Shown in pieces: positions 45,134-55,670 of a stretch of 64,000 nt of DNA (the stretch's first letter is position 1; each line of letters begins with the position of its first letter). This DNA comes from an uncultured Mediterraneibacter sp. (lineage in GTDB: Bacteria > Bacillota > Clostridia > Lachnospirales > Lachnospiraceae), in assembly GCF_934309415.1 (NCBI RefSeq), contig NZ_CAKRDI010000012.1, positions 22,092 through 86,091 on the forward strand, read 5' to 3'. The notes beneath the pieces are model-generated. The model was not told the origin of the DNA and did not search any database. It saw only the letters and a program-made list of their open reading frames with translations. Both the position numbers and the translations under genes were made by a program.

Positions 45134-45643
45134 ATGAGCGAAGCGTTAATTAACTGGTTTGTCACGACATTGGGCGGGAAACTTGGAAAAGAATTTATTC
45201 TGTTTCTGATTTCCATGGTTCCGATCCTGGAGTTGCGTGGCGGTCTGCTTGCGGCAAGCCCGGCCATTCTGAACGTGGATATGTGGAAAGCAATCCCGAT
45301 CTGTATCGTCGGAAATCTGATTCCAATTCCTTTTATCCTGCTTCTGATCACGAAGATCTTTGACTGGATGAAGGGGACAAAGTTGTTCAAACCATTGGTA
45401 GAGAAGTTGGAGAACAAGGCTATGAGCAAGAGCCAGAATATTGAGAAATATGAGTTCTGGGGGCTGGTACTTTTTGTAGGAATCCCTCTTCCGGGAACTG
45501 GTGCATGGACAGGATCGCTGATCGCGGCACTGCTGGGAATCCGTTTCAGAAAGGCATTCCCGGCAATCGTAATCGGGATCTGTCTGGCAACTGTGATCAT
45601 GTGTGTTGTCTCTTATGGAATCCTTGGAGGATTGTTCGGTTAA
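45134..45643 (+). CDS. small multi-drug export family membrane protein
   Basis: A 169-residue protein with about four hydrophobic segments and the family signatures MVPILELRGGL and VGIPLPGTGAWTGSLIAALLG. It matches the COG2426 'putative small multi-drug export' family of Gram-positive bacteria, whose substrate has not been shown. It follows hisC by 14 bp in a likely operon and ends 18 bp before a family A hairpin. Confidence 0.85.
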   Translation: MSEALINWFVTTLGGKLGKEFILFLISMVPILELRGGLLAASPAILNVDMWKAIPICIVGNLIPIPFILLLITKIFDWMKGTKLFKPLVEKLENKAMSKSQNIEKYEFWGLVLFVGIPLPGTGAWTGSLIAALLGIRFRKAFPAIVIGICLATVIMCVVSYGILGGLFG

Positions 45644-45660
45644 ACTTAAAATAAAAAAGC

Positions 45661-45695
45661 GGTTATTGTTCACGGCATAGCTGCAAACAGTAACC
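45661..45695. repeat. family A hairpin
   Basis: GGTTATTGTTCACGG, CATAG and CTGCAAACAGTAACC form hairpin 3 with some wobble pairs, 18 bp after the previous stop and 20 bp before the next gene. Confidence 0.8.
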
Positions 45696-45714
45696 CAAAA
45701 AGGGGCATTGAACT

Positions 45715-46164
45715 ATGTTAATGAAAGATAATGAAGAAAAAAGAAATACTGCATGGAGAGCTGTAATGACAGTTACTTCCGTTTTGATCATTATTATTGC
45801 AGCCTTCTTCCTGACCCGCCTTTTTACGGCGAATCCGCTGGAAGGAAGCTGGTCTGATACAGAGAACGGAATAACACTGAAAATCGAGAAAAATGGTGTG
45901 ATGAAGATTGAGCAGGTGCTCGATGAAGCGACAGTTTCTGTTCCAGTTGAGTATACGATCGACAAAGAGACAAAGCGTTTTGCAGTGCACATCAAAGAAG
46001 AGAAGTTAGAGGAAGCTACCGCAAAGACAGACAATCTGACGGTTCAGGATCTGCAGGATATCGCAGATGTGATGGAAGGAACTTATGAATACAGCATTGA
46101 TGAGCAGGTTCTGACACTGACAGAGATGGAGTACGGAACTCAGAAAACATTCGTGAGAGAATAG
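45715..46164 (+). CDS. membrane-anchored lipocalin-like protein of unknown function
   Basis: A 149-residue protein with a charged N-terminus, one hydrophobic segment (about 20-38, TSVLIIIIAAFFLTRLF) and an extracellular domain opening NPLEGSWSDTENGITLKI, a pattern shared by small lipocalin-like DUF proteins (DUF5640 type) of Clostridia. The rest is beta strands with TYEYSIDEQVLTLTE. No function is known. AAGGGG precedes the ATG by 9 bases. Confidence 0.75.
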   Translation: MLMKDNEEKRNTAWRAVMTVTSVLIIIIAAFFLTRLFTANPLEGSWSDTENGITLKIEKNGVMKIEQVLDEATVSVPVEYTIDKETKRFAVHIKEEKLEEATAKTDNLTVQDLQDIADVMEGTYEYSIDEQVLTLTEMEYGTQKTFVRE

Positions 46165-46208
46165 AGAACTGCGTTATTATGTGAACTGCGAATGATACAG
46201 TATATCAG

Positions 46209-46241
46209 GTCATTGTTTGCAGGTTACCTGTGAACAGTAAC
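46209..46241. repeat. family A hairpin
   Basis: GTCATTGTTTGCAG, GTTAC and CTGTGAACAGTAAC form hairpin 3, 45 bp after the previous stop and upstream of ispG. Confidence 0.85.
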
Positions 46242-46324
46242 GAATTATGAGCGATGCTGAGAAAAGAGTCTGTGCGAAATAGATTTTCAGAGAAATTTCG
46301 GTTCAATTGGAAAGGGGAAGGACA

Positions 46325-47380
46325 TTGTACAGAAATCAGACGAAAGAAGTACGGATTGGGAATGTTGTGATCGGTGGAGATCATCCGGTTGCGATCCAGT
46401 CTATGACAAATACAAGAACAGAAGATGTGGATGCGACGGTAGCGCAGATCCTGAAGCTGGAAGCGGCGGGATGTGAGATCATCCGTTGCACGGTACCGAC
46501 CATGGAGGCGGCAAAGGCAATCCATGAGATTAAGAAACAGATCCATATTCCGCTGGTCGCAGATATTCATTTTGACTATAAGATGGCCATTGCCGCCATC
46601 GAGAACGGAGCAGATAAGATCCGTATCAATCCGGGGAATATTGGCTCTGAAGAAAGAGTGCAGGCAGTAGTAGACAAGGCGAAGGAATATGGTATTCCAA
46701 TCCGTGTCGGTGTCAACAGCGGTTCTCTTGAGAAACACCTGATCGAGAAATACGGCGGTGTGACAGCAGAAGGAATCGTAGAAAGCGCTCTGGATAAGGT
46801 ACACATGATCGAACAGATGGGATACGACAATCTGGTTGTCAGCATCAAATCATCTGATGTACTGATGTGTGTAAAAGCACATGAGCTGATTGCAAAACAA
46901 TGTCCATATCCGCTGCATGTAGGAATCACAGAGTCAGGAACAGTCTATTCAGGAAATGTCAAATCTTCTGTAGGACTTGGAATTATCCTGCATGAGGGAA
47001 TTGGAAATACCATCCGCGTTTCTCTGACCGGAGATCCGGTAGAAGAGATCCGTACTGCAAAACTGATCCTGAAGACACTGGGACTTCGCAAGGGCGGCAT
47101 CGAAGTAGTGTCCTGCCCGACCTGTGGAAGAACAAGAATTGATCTGATCGGTCTTGCAAACGAAGTGGAAAAGATGGTAGCAGACATTCCGCTGGATATC
47201 AAAGTGGCTGTCATGGGCTGCGCAGTGAATGGTCCGGGAGAAGCAAAAGAGGCAGATATCGGAATCGCCGGAGGCGTAGGAGAAGGTCTGCTGATCAAGA
47301 AGGGACAGATTGTTAAGAAGGTGAAGGAGGAAGACCTCCTTGAGACATTACGACAGGAGTTGTTAAATTGGAACAAGTAG
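46325..47380 (+). CDS. ispG: 4-hydroxy-3-methylbut-2-en-1-yl diphosphate synthase (GcpE)
   Basis: A 351-residue Fe-S enzyme of the MEP isoprenoid pathway that reduces MEcPP to HMBPP. The opening [22 protein letters not shown], the TIM-barrel motifs and the cluster cysteines (SCPTCGR from about residue 262; [11 protein letters not shown]) are present. The start is uncertain: TTG 46325 is 7 bases after AGGGG, and TTG 46307 is further upstream without a good site. Its last 13 bp overlap the start of polC, so the two are coupled. Confidence 0.95.
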   Translation: MYRNQTKEVRIGNVVIGGDHPVAIQSMTNTRTEDVDATVAQILKLEAAGCEIIRCTVPTMEAAKAIHEIKKQIHIPLVADIHFDYKMAIAAIENGADKIRINPGNIGSEERVQAVVDKAKEYGIPIRVGVNSGSLEKHLIEKYGGVTAEGIVESALDKVHMIEQMGYDNLVVSIKSSDVLMCVKAHELIAKQCPYPLHVGITESGTVYSGNVKSSVGLGIILHEGIGNTIRVSLTGDPVEEIRTAKLILKTLGLRKGGIEVVSCPTCGRTRIDLIGLANEVEKMVADIPLDIKVAVMGCAVNGPGEAKEADIGIAGGVGEGLLIKKGQIVKKVKEEDLLETLRQELLNWNK

Positions 47381-50300
47381 GCAACGAAAAAGTATTTTTT
47401 CATGTATTTCCAACCTTGAAAACAGCGGAAGAACTGCGGGTTCTTTTCGCAGATGTAGAAGTAAAGAAAATCACGACTAATTTCAGTCGTGATTTTCTTC
47501 ATGTTCATATTCTGAGCCGACATCTGATCCAGAAGAAGCAGATCTGGCAGATGGAACAGAAGATCAAAGAACAGCTTTTCGGCAGGACGAGGGTGCAGAT
47601 CCAGATTATAGAAGAGTATGATCTGTCGGAGCTTTATACACCGGAAACGATTCTGATGGAGTATAAAGAAAGCCTGATCGAGGAGCTGAAAGAGACAAGC
47701 GTACTGGCGGCAAATATGTTTGCGCAGGCAGAGATTCATTTTGAAGAGGAGAACGTAGTCCAACTGGAACTTCTGGATACGATCGTATCAGAAGGAAGAA
47801 AGGAAGAGATTCTTACGCTTCTGAATTCTGTTTTCAAAGAGCGCTTCCATATTCCGGCGGATATTCGCATCACTTACAGAGAGCAGGATGGGAACGGAAC
47901 GAGAGAGTATGATGAGCAGAGAATCCAGCAGGAAATCAATGCTATCTTTGAACGGAGAGCCAGACAGAGAGGCGAGTATGTCGAGAGAACGCAGCGGAAG
48001 GCGGAAGGCAGCAAAGACGGAGCGGAAGTTGCAGATGGCGTGAAACTGTCCAAATCCGGTTCTGGTGCATCCGGCGGACAGAAGAAAGCTGCGGGCAGTG
48101 TGGCAGGGAACGCAAAAGCCGGCTTTGGCAAAGGAAATGCCGGAGGCAAGGGCGAATTCCGAAAGAAGGACTTTAAGAAAGATTATGTGCGTCCGGTGAA
48201 GATCGGGGATGATCCGAATCTGATCTACGGAAGGAATTTTGAGGATGAGCCAATCAAACTGGAGACAGTTATTACTGAGATGGGTGAGATTACGATCCAC
48301 GGAAAGATCATTCAGTTTGATACACGTGAGATTCGAAATGAAAAGACGATCATCATTTTTTCCGTGACAGATTTTACAGATACGATCACTGTAAAAATGT
48401 TTACCCGTAATGAACAGCTTCCGGAAATTCTGGGAGATTTGAAAAAGGGTGCATTTGTCAAGATCAAGGGCGTGACGACCATCGACAAATTTGACGGAGA
48501 GCTGACGATCGGTTCTGTCACAGGAATCAAGAAGATCGGAGATTTCACCGTGACAAGGGAGGATCTGAATCCTCTGAAACGTGTAGAACTTCACTGTCAT
48601 ACGAAGATGAGCGATATGGATGGTGTGTCTGAGGTAAAGGCGATCGTAAAGAGAGCCCATGACTGGGGGCATCCGGCGATCGCAATCACAGACCACGGTG
48701 TGGCACAGGCATTCCCGGATGCAAATCATTACATTGAGACACTGGATAAAGAGGATCCATTCAAGGTCATCTATGGTGTGGAAGGTTATGTGGTAGATGA
48801 CCTGACAGACATCGCAGTGAATGCGGGAGAGCAGACACTCGATGACACATACATTGTATTTGACATCGAGACGACCGGATTTAGTTCGATCCGGGATAAG
48901 ATCATCGAGATCGGTGCAGTGAAGGTGGTCAACGGAGAAATCGTGGACAGATTCAGCACCTTTGTAAATCCGGAGCGTCCAATCCCATTTGAGATTACGA
49001 ATCTGACCAGCATTACGGATGAGATGGTGCTGGAGGCAGAGTCGATCGAGGCGGTACTGCCTCAGTTTCTGGAATTTATCGGAGATGGTGTCCTTGTTGC
49101 ACATAATGCCGGATTTGATGTGGGATTTATCGAGCAGAACTGCAGAAACCAGGCGATTGACCGGAAATTTACTTATGTTGATACAGTGGCACTGGCCCGT
49201 GTGCTTCTGCCGACACTTTCAAAATACAAACTGAATATCGTGGCGAAAGCTCTGGGAATCTCACTGGAAAACCACCATCGTGCGGTAGATGATGCGGGTG
49301 CGACGGCGGAAATCTTTGTGAAATTCATTGAAATGCTCAAGAATGACCACATTACAAACTTAAAAGAGATGAACCGGTTTGGAGACCGCAATGTGAACGC
49401 AATCCGCAAGATGCCAACCCATCATATTATCATCATTGCGAAGAATGATATCGGCCGTTACAATCTGTATCAGCTGATTTCTGAATCTCATATGACGTAT
49501 TATGCGAGAAGACCACGTATTCCAAAGAGTCTGCTCAATGAACACAGAGAAGGACTGATCATTGGAAGTGCCTGTGAGGCAGGAGAACTTTACAAAGCGG
49601 TTCTGGAAAAACGCTCGGCAGAACAGATTGCAAGACTGGCTGATTTCTATGATTATTATGAGATCCAGCCGATTGGAAACAACAAATTTATGATTGCCAG
49701 CGAGAAGGTGCCGAGCATTCAGTCAGAGGAAGATCTGCAGAATGTAAACCGGGAGATCGTAGAACTGGGTGAGAAATTTAAGAAACCGGTCGTGGCAACC
49801 TGTGACGTGCATTTCCTGGATCCGGAAGATGAAGTATACCGCCGGATCATCATGGCAGGAAAAGGATTCGATGATGCGGATGATCAGGCACCGCTGTTCT
49901 TAAGAACGACGGATGAGATGCTGGCAGAATTTGAATATCTTGGTTCCGCCAAAGCGAAGGAAATCGTTATTGATAATCCGAATAAAATTGCAAAGATGGT
50001 GGAGAAGATCTCGCCGGTCAACCCGAATAAGTGTCCTCCGGTCATCGAAAATTCTGATCAGGAGCTCCGTGACATCTGTTACCGAAAGGCACATGAGATG
50101 TATGGAGAGGAGCTGCCAATCCAGGTATCTTCCCGACTGGAGAAAGAGCTGAACTCCATTATTTCCAACGGATATGCCGTTATGTACATTATCGCCCAGA
50201 AACTGGTATGGAAGTCCAATGCGGACGGATATCTGGTAGGATCGCGAGGATCAGTAGGATCTTCCTTCGTAGCGACCATGTCAGGAATCACAGAAGTAAA

Positions 50301-51966
50301 CCCGCTGAGTCCGCATTATTACTGCGAGAAATGTCATTACAGCGATTTTGATTCAGAAGAAGTGCTTGCATTTGCAGGTGGCTGTGGATATGACATGCCG
50401 GATAAGATCTGCCCGAAGTGTGGCGAGAAGCTGATCAAGGCGGGGTTCGATATCCCGTTCGAGACATTCCTTGGATTTAAGGGAGACAAAGAGCCGGATA
50501 TCGACCTGAACTTCTCAGGAGACTATCAGGCGAAAGCGCATAAATATACAGAGGTCCTGTTCGGTGAAGGGCATACCTTCAAGGCGGGAACCATCGGCAC
50601 ACTGGCTGATAAGACAGCATTTGGATTTGTAAAAAATTACTATGAAGAGCGTGAACAGCGCAAACGAAAATGTGAGATCGAGCGTATTACGGAAGGATGT
50701 ACCGGAATCCGACGAAGTACCGGTCAGCATCCGGGTGGTATCGTTGTACTTCCGCATGGACACAGTATCAATGAATTTACACCGGTGCAACATCCGGCAA
50801 ATGATATGGAATGTGGTATCACAACCACTCATTTTGATTACCATTCCATCGACCATAACCTGTTGAAACTGGATATTCTGGGACACGACGATCCGACCAT
50901 GATCCGTACGCTGGAAGACTATATCACGTCAGATGCCATGGACAATGAATACAATGAGGATCATCCATTTGTGGCGACAGACATTCCGCTGGATGATAAA
51001 CGTGTGATCGAGCTGTTCCACGGAACGGAGATTCTGGGGATCAAGCCGGAAGATATCGATGGCTGTAAACTGGGCTGTCTTGGTATTCCGGAGTTCGGAA
51101 CAGAATTTGTTATCCAGATGGTACGGGATACAAAACCGGAGACGCTATCTGACCTGATCCGTATTTCCGGTCTGTCCCATGGAACAGACGTATGGCTTGG
51201 AAATGCGCAGGAGTTGATCCGAACCGGAAAGGCGACCATTTCTACAGCAATCTGTACCCGAGATGATATTATGATCTACCTGATCAATAAAGGCGTGGAA
51301 AGTGCGCTTGCGTTTACGATCATGGAGAGTGTCCGTAAAGGTAAAGGTCTGAAACCAGAGTGGGAAGAGGCCATGAAAGCACAGGATGTGCCGGACTGGT
51401 ACATCTGGTCTTGCAAGAAGATCAAGTACATGTTCCCGAAAGCGCATGCGGCGGCGTATGTTATGATGGCATATCGTATTGCGTATTGTAAGATCAATTA
51501 TCCGCTGGCGTATTACGGAGCGTATTTCAGTATCCGTGCAGATGCATTCTCTTATGAGATCATGTGTCAGGGCAAGGATAAACTGGATTATTATATGAAA
51601 GATTATAAGAAACGAAGCGATACACTGACCAAGAAGGAACAGGATGTCATGAAGGATATGAAGATCGTGCAGGAAATGTATGCCCGTGGGCTGGAATTTA
51701 TGCCGATCGATCTGTACCGCGCAAAGGCGAAAATGTTTCAGATCGTGGACGGTAAGCTGATGCCATCCTTTGCAAGTATTGAAGGAATGGGAGACAAGGC
51801 TGCTGAGGCGGTGGAAGAGGCGTCAAAAGACGGTCCATATCTGTCACTGGATGATTTCCGCCAGAGAACAAAGGTCAGCAAGACGGTAATCGATCTGATG
51901 GCCGATATGGGACTGTTCGGTGATCTGCCAGAGAGTAACCAGTTGTCGTTGTTTGATTTTCAGTAA
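47368..51966 (+). CDS. polC: DNA polymerase III alpha subunit, PolC type
   Basis: A 1532-residue replicative polymerase. Order: N-terminal domain (about 1-225), a low-complexity Gly/Ala/Lys linker (about 227-268, [16 protein letters not shown]), an OB fold ([15 protein letters not shown]), a PHP domain ([11 protein letters not shown] at about 409), an inserted DEDD proofreading exonuclease ([10 protein letters not shown] at about 497), the zinc-binding CEKCH...CPKCGEK segment (about 985-1020) and the palm with [12 protein letters not shown] (about 1043). The TTG start overlaps ispG. A perfect 15-bp inverted repeat lies in codons 33-44. Confidence 0.97.
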   Translation: MEQVGNEKVFFHVFPTLKTAEELRVLFADVEVKKITTNFSRDFLHVHILSRHLIQKKQIWQMEQKIKEQLFGRTRVQIQIIEEYDLSELYTPETILMEYKESLIEELKETSVLAANMFAQAEIHFEEENVVQLELLDTIVSEGRKEEILTLLNSVFKERFHIPADIRITYREQDGNGTREYDEQRIQQEINAIFERRARQRGEYVERTQRKAEGSKDGAEVADGVKLSKSGSGASGGQKKAAGSVAGNAKAGFGKGNAGGKGEFRKKDFKKDYVRPVKIGDDPNLIYGRNFEDEPIKLETVITEMGEITIHGKIIQFDTREIRNEKTIIIFSVTDFTDTITVKMFTRNEQLPEILGDLKKGAFVKIKGVTTIDKFDGELTIGSVTGIKKIGDFTVTREDLNPLKRVELHCHTKMSDMDGVSEVKAIVKRAHDWGHPAIAITDHGVAQAFPDANHYIETLDKEDPFKVIYGVEGYVVDDLTDIAVNAGEQTLDDTYIVFDIETTGFSSIRDKIIEIGAVKVVNGEIVDRFSTFVNPERPIPFEITNLTSITDEMVLEAESIEAVLPQFLEFIGDGVLVAHNAGFDVGFIEQNCRNQAIDRKFTYVDTVALARVLLPTLSKYKLNIVAKALGISLENHHRAVDDAGATAEIFVKFIEMLKNDHITNLKEMNRFGDRNVNAIRKMPTHHIIIIAKNDIGRYNLYQLISESHMTYYARRPRIPKSLLNEHREGLIIGSACEAGELYKAVLEKRSAEQIARLADFYDYYEIQPIGNNKFMIASEKVPSIQSEEDLQNVNREIVELGEKFKKPVVATCDVHFLDPEDEVYRRIIMAGKGFDDADDQAPLFLRTTDEMLAEFEYLGSAKAKEIVIDNPNKIAKMVEKISPVNPNKCPPVIENSDQELRDICYRKAHEMYGEELPIQVSSRLEKELNSIISNGYAVMYIIAQKLVWKSNADGYLVGSRGSVGSSFVATMSGITEVNPLSPHYYCEKCHYSDFDSEEVLAFAGGCGYDMPDKICPKCGEKLIKAGFDIPFETFLGFKGDKEPDIDLNFSGDYQAKAHKYTEVLFGEGHTFKAGTIGTLADKTAFGFVKNYYEEREQRKRKCEIERITEGCTGIRRSTGQHPGGIVVLPHGHSINEFTPVQHPANDMECGITTTHFDYHSIDHNLLKLDILGHDDPTMIRTLEDYITSDAMDNEYNEDHPFVATDIPLDDKRVIELFHGTEILGIKPEDIDGCKLGCLGIPEFGTEFVIQMVRDTKPETLSDLIRISGLSHGTDVWLGNAQELIRTGKATISTAICTRDDIMIYLINKGVESALAFTIMESVRKGKGLKPEWEEAMKAQDVPDWYIWSCKKIKYMFPKAHAAAYVMMAYRIAYCKINYPLAYYGAYFSIRADAFSYEIMCQGKDKLDYYMKDYKKRSDTLTKKEQDVMKDMKIVQEMYARGLEFMPIDLYRAKAKMFQIVDGKLMPSFASIEGMGDKAAEAVEEASKDGPYLSLDDFRQRTKVSKTVIDLMADMGLFGDLPESNQLSLFDFQ
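47464..47499 (+). other. perfect 15-bp hairpin inside the polC coding sequence
   Basis: AAGAAAATCACGACT (47464-47478) and AGTCGTGATTTTCTT (47485-47499) are exactly complementary around a 6-base loop. The right arm is T-rich. It begins 97 bp after the polC start, where it could slow ribosomes or act as a weak attenuator for the coupled ispG-polC transcript. Confidence 0.7.
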
Positions 51967-52009
51967 AAATCCTATGAGACAACACGAGAGTAACCAGTAA
52001 CATATCCTG

Positions 52010-52080
52010 GTTACTGTTCACTCCCATGTCAATCACTCCGCTGATTGGCATGGAGGATGCACGTTTTGGCCTGAATGTAT
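52010..52080. repeat. family A element (hairpin 1 part)
   Basis: GTTACTGTTCACTCC is followed by hairpin 1 (CATGTCAATCA, CTCCGC, TGATTGGCATG at 52026-52053) and the link GGATGCACGTTTTGGCCTGA. Almost the same as 19359-19425. It lies 43 bp after the polC stop. Confidence 0.88.
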
Positions 52081-52103
52081 GGAATTTTATAACAAATCAA
52101 CCA

Positions 52104-52132
52104 TAGACGGAAAAAATTTCCTGTGCTATAAT
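52104..52132 (+). promoter_or_regulatory. glyA promoter
   Basis: TAGACG (52104-52109) and TATAAT (52127-52132) are 17 bp apart, with an extended -10 (TGC before TATAAT). Confidence 0.6.
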
Positions 52133-52177
52133 GACCATAACGCTTTGGCGCAGTAAAGTTTAATGGAGGAATGAAGA

Positions 52178-53413
52178 ATGTACGACTTCGATGAAATTCA
52201 AAACACAGACCCTGAAATAGCAGACGCGATAAAAGCTGAGATGGAGAGACAGAACTCCCATATCGAGCTGATCGCTTCCGAGAACTGGGTGAGCAAAGCA
52301 GTGATGGCCGCAATGGGAAGTCCTTTAACAAATAAATACGCAGAAGGTTATCCGGGAAAAAGATATTACGGCGGATGCCAGTGCGTGGACGTAGTAGAAG
52401 AACTCGCAAGAGAAAGAGCAAAGAAACTGTTTGGATGTGAGTATGTCAATGTGCAGCCACACTCAGGAGCACAGGCAAACATGGCAGTTATGTTCGCTAT
52501 GTTAGAGCCAGGAGACAAGATCATGGGTATGAACCTGGATCACGGCGGACACCTGACACATGGTTCACCGGTTAACCTGTCCGGAAAATACTTTGATGTA
52601 GCACACTATGGTGTGAACGAAGACGGTGTGATTGATTATGATGAAGTACTCAGAATCGCAAAAGAACACAAACCGAAACTGATCGTTGCAGGAGCAAGTG
52701 CTTATGCGAGAACAATCGATTTCAAACGTTTCAGAGAGATCGCAGATGAAGTTGGCGCATACCTGATGGTAGACATCGCACACATCGCAGGACTGGTAGC
52801 AACAGGACTTCATCCAAGCCCGATCCCGTATGCACATGTTACAACAACAACAACACATAAGACACTTCGTGGACCAAGAGGTGGTATGATTATGTGCAGC
52901 GAGGAGATGAACAAGAAGTTCAACTTCAATAAAGCTGTATTCCCGGGAATTCAGGGAGGACCGCTGATGCACGTGATCGCAGCGAAAGCTGTATGCTTTA
53001 AAGAGGCACTTCAGCCGGAATACAAGACATACATGGAGCAAGTTGTTAAGAATGCAAAAGCACTGTGTCATGGTCTTCAGAGCCGTGGCGTGAAGATTGT
53101 ATCCGGAGATACAGACAACCATCTGATGCTTGTAGATCTGTCCGGAACAGATATCAGCGGAAAAGAGCTGGAGAAACGTCTGGATGATGCACACGTAACA
53201 GCAAACAAGAACACAATTCCGAACGATCCACGTTCTCCGTTCGTTACAAGTGGTGTAAGACTTGGTACACCGGCTGTAACAACACGTGGAATGAAAGAAG
53301 AGGATATGGATAAGATTGCTGAGATCATCGCAATGGTAATCGAGAGCGAGGACAATGTAGAAAAAGCAAAAGCAATGGTTGCTGAGCTGACTGCGAAATA
53401 TCCACTTTGCTAA
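52178..53413 (+). CDS. glyA: serine hydroxymethyltransferase
   Basis: A 411-residue PLP enzyme that converts serine and tetrahydrofolate to glycine and methylene-THF, the main one-carbon source for purine and thymidylate synthesis. The N-terminus ([14 protein letters not shown]), the substrate region [19 protein letters not shown] and the PLP lysine in [11 protein letters not shown] (Lys228) are intact. TGGAGGAATGAAGAATG contains the ribosome site. It has its own promoter and two terminator structures. Confidence 0.97.
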   Translation: MYDFDEIQNTDPEIADAIKAEMERQNSHIELIASENWVSKAVMAAMGSPLTNKYAEGYPGKRYYGGCQCVDVVEELARERAKKLFGCEYVNVQPHSGAQANMAVMFAMLEPGDKIMGMNLDHGGHLTHGSPVNLSGKYFDVAHYGVNEDGVIDYDEVLRIAKEHKPKLIVAGASAYARTIDFKRFREIADEVGAYLMVDIAHIAGLVATGLHPSPIPYAHVTTTTTHKTLRGPRGGMIMCSEEMNKKFNFNKAVFPGIQGGPLMHVIAAKAVCFKEALQPEYKTYMEQVVKNAKALCHGLQSRGVKIVSGDTDNHLMLVDLSGTDISGKELEKRLDDAHVTANKNTIPNDPRSPFVTSGVRLGTPAVTTRGMKEEDMDKIAEIIAMVIESEDNVEKAKAMVAELTAKYPLC

Positions 53414-53453
53414 TTTAAAAAAGATCTGCTTTATAAATCAAAAGATTCAATTC

Positions 53454-53499
53454 TTTACAGAAGTTGTTGTGGTTTTGTTTAGTGAAAAACTTCTGTAAA
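53454..53499 (+). terminator. long stem-loop after glyA
   Basis: TTTACAGAAGTT (53454-53465) pairs perfectly with AACTTCTGTAAA (53488-53499). The following run is A-rich, so it may protect the mRNA end rather than terminate. Confidence 0.6.
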
Positions 53500-53509
53500 A
53501 AGCGAGACA

Positions 53510-53537
53510 AAAAAAGAGCTCACACGAGCTCTTTTTT
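53510..53537. terminator. bidirectional intrinsic terminator between glyA and cspA
   Basis: An A-run, GAGCTC, ACAC, GAGCTC and a T-run: a symmetrical stem with U-tracts on both strands that serves the convergent glyA and cold-shock genes. Confidence 0.9.
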
Positions 53538-53623
53538 CTAATCTCATTTTATTGTATAACTTTTAAATATTAAATTCGATGTTCAAACTTTATATAATTA
53601 AAAGGTACATTAAAAAGTTTTGA

Positions 53624-53821
53624 TTAAAGTTTTACTACATTTGTTGCCTGAGGTCCTTTAGCGCCTTCTGTTACATCAAACTCAACAGCCTGACCTTCTT
53701 CCAGGGATTTGAATCCATCCATTACAAGTCCTGAATAGTGAACGAAGATGTCGTTTCCTTCAGAGTCAGAGATAAATCCGTAACCCTTCTGGTTGTTAAA
53801 CCATTTTACTGTACCTGTCAT
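53624..53821 (-). CDS. cold shock protein (CspA family)
   Basis: A 65-residue single cold-shock domain with both RNA-binding motifs (GYGFI and DIFVHYS) in order, an RNA chaperone that melts secondary structure. I start it at the ATG giving [11 protein letters not shown], because GGAGGG lies 8 bases upstream; the longer reading begins inside that ribosome site. The well-formed promoter on the minus strand (53888-53916) gives a leader of about 60 nt. Confidence 0.95.
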   Translation of the reverse strand: MTGTVKWFNNQKGYGFISDSEGNDIFVHYSGLVMDGFKSLEEGQAVEFDVTEGAKGPQATNVVKL

Positions 53822-53887
53822 TGTGTTACCCTCCATAAAAATAAATAAGTTGTATATCGGTTTTTCTCCAAAACCTAATACTTATTT

Positions 53888-53916
53888 AGTCTAGCACAAT
53901 TAACAATGCAAGTCAA
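53888..53916 (-). promoter_or_regulatory. cold shock gene promoter
   Basis: On the minus strand TTGACT (53911-53916) and TAGACT (53888-53893) are 17 bp apart, one of the strongest promoter matches in the window. Confidence 0.75.
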
Positions 53917-54276
53917 TGAAAATATCGCTACTTCGTAAAAATATACAAAAAGTGACGAAAAATGCGAGATGAGAGAAGGGAGAGAATTGGATACAGGAAT
54001 CTGCGAAATACTATAAACAAAGTAGTTTTAAATAATTATCTCACATAGGGGTCGCTAAAAATTAAATCTTAGAAATATTTTAAAAATCAAAGAAAATAGT
54101 TGTGCAAACCCAGGAATCCGATTATGATAGAAACAAAGAACTGCATTTACTCAGAAATGTATGGTTTCCTTTATGTAGTGTATGTCTATGAATGTAGTGA
54201 GGTACAGGAATGTAAAAAGGAAGTTCGTGCATCATATTACAGAAGAAAAAGGCAGAGAAAGGAGCGGGGCAAAGAG
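53917..54276. other. intergenic region upstream of nfeD
   Basis: AT-rich sequence with no recognisable gene; the in-frame upstream extension of NfeD from 54100 shows no family similarity and no ribosome site. I see no clear promoter or repeat here. Confidence 0.4.
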
Positions 54277-54726
54277 ATGGAAAAAGAAGTTTTTCTATGG
54301 CTGGGACTTATGGTGATCTTTCTCATCATAGAACTTTTGACAGTGGGACTGACCAGCATCTGGCTGTCCGGTGGTGCATTGGTGGCATTGCTGATTTCAC
54401 TGACCGGTGTGGGATTTGTGGTACAGTTGCTACTCTTTATCGGAGTATCATTTTTACTTCTGATTTTTACCAGGCCATTTGCAGTAAAGTACATAAACAG
54501 ACATCCTGAGAAGACAAATTATGAGGAACTGATCGGTAAAATTGTAAAAGTAACCGAGACGGTGGATAATTATGAACAGACAGGTGTGGCTGTTGTAAAT
54601 GGAATCGAGTGGACCGCACGCAGTGTGTCTGACAAAGAGAAGATTGAGAAAGGAAGTCTTGCAGAGGTGACTGCGATTTCAGGTGTCAAGTTGATTCTGA
54701 AACAATTTAAGGAGGGTGAAGCGTAA
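54277..54726 (+). CDS. short NfeD-family membrane protein
   Basis: A 149-residue protein with three hydrophobic segments (VFLWLGLMVIFLIIELLTVGL, then two more up to about residue 75) and a C-terminal OB-fold domain (LIGKIVKVTETVDNYEQTGVAVVNGIEWTA). This is the short, protease-less NfeD form that partners a stomatin-like protein. ATG 54277 follows AAAGGAG by 12 bases. Its stop overlaps the next start (TAATG), fixing the NfeD/SPFH pair. Confidence 0.9.
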   Translation: MEKEVFLWLGLMVIFLIIELLTVGLTSIWLSGGALVALLISLTGVGFVVQLLLFIGVSFLLLIFTRPFAVKYINRHPEKTNYEELIGKIVKVTETVDNYEQTGVAVVNGIEWTARSVSDKEKIEKGSLAEVTAISGVKLILKQFKEGEA

Positions 54727-55667
54727 TGGGATTTCTTGTATTAATTATTATTTTAATTATTGTGTTGGCGTTACTTGTATTAAATGTAAGAATTGTTCCA
54801 CAGGCTCATGCATTTGTTGTTGAGCGACTGGGAGGTTATAAAGAGACATGGGGAGTCGGACTTCATTTTAAAGTTCCGATCCTTGACCGCGTGGCAAGAA
54901 AAGTTTCATTAAAAGAGCAGGTAGTAGATTTTGAGCCTCAGGCTGTAATTACAAAAGATAATGTAACAATGCAGATTGACACAGTTGTATTCTTCCAGAT
55001 CACAGATCCGAAGAAATATGCATACGGGGTAGAGAGCCCGATCTCAGCGATTGAAAATCTGACAGCCACGACACTTCGTAATATCATCGGAGATCTGGAA
55101 CTGGACGAGACTCTGACATCCCGTGAGACGATCAACTCGAAGATGCGTACGATCCTGGATATCGCAACGGATGAGTGGGGAATCAAAGTGAATCGTGTAG
55201 AGTTAAAGAACATTATGCCGCCAAAGGCAATTCAGGATGCCATGGAGAAACAGATGAAAGCAGAGCGTGAGCGAAGAGAAGCAATCCTCCGTGCAGAGGG
55301 AGAAAAGAAATCTACCATTCTTGTGGCAGAAGGTGAGAAAGAGTCTGTAATTCTTGAGGCGGAGGCCTCCAAACAGGCTGCAATCCTGAAAGCAGAGGCA
55401 GAAAAGCAGAAACGGATCAAAGAGGCAGAAGGTCAGGCAGAGGCAATTCGTACAGTACAGAAAGCGACTGCAGAAGGAATTGAGTTTATCAAAAATGCCG
55501 GTGCAGATGATGCAGTGCTCACACTCAAGAGTCTGGAGGCATTTGCAAAGGCAGCAGACGGTAAGGCTACAAAGATTATCATCCCGTCTGATCTGCAGGG
55601 AATCGCGGGACTGACCAAGACCATTGCCGAGGTGGCTCGTACAGATCATGCAGACAAGGTGGAGTAA
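54726..55667 (+). CDS. SPFH/Band 7 (stomatin-like) membrane protein
   Basis: A 313-residue protein with one N-terminal membrane helix (FLVLIIILIIVLALLVLNV), an SPFH domain (AHAFVVERLGGYKETWGVGLHF, then FFQITDPKKYAYGVESP) and a long Ala/Glu/Lys coiled coil (about 180-245) of the QmcA/stomatin type. It should form oligomers that organise membrane proteins, together with NfeD encoded just upstream. The helicase gene starts 3 bp after its stop. Confidence 0.93.
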   Translation: MGFLVLIIILIIVLALLVLNVRIVPQAHAFVVERLGGYKETWGVGLHFKVPILDRVARKVSLKEQVVDFEPQAVITKDNVTMQIDTVVFFQITDPKKYAYGVESPISAIENLTATTLRNIIGDLELDETLTSRETINSKMRTILDIATDEWGIKVNRVELKNIMPPKAIQDAMEKQMKAERERREAILRAEGEKKSTILVAEGEKESVILEAEASKQAAILKAEAEKQKRIKEAEGQAEAIRTVQKATAEGIEFIKNAGADDAVLTLKSLEAFAKAADGKATKIIIPSDLQGIAGLTKTIAEVARTDHADKVE

Positions 55668-55670
55668 TTT

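Noticed and set aside
47788..49104. Minus-strand ORF of 438 codons within polC
   Set aside because: It is fully antisense to conserved PolC domains and rich in Cys/Ile/His as expected for a shadow frame.
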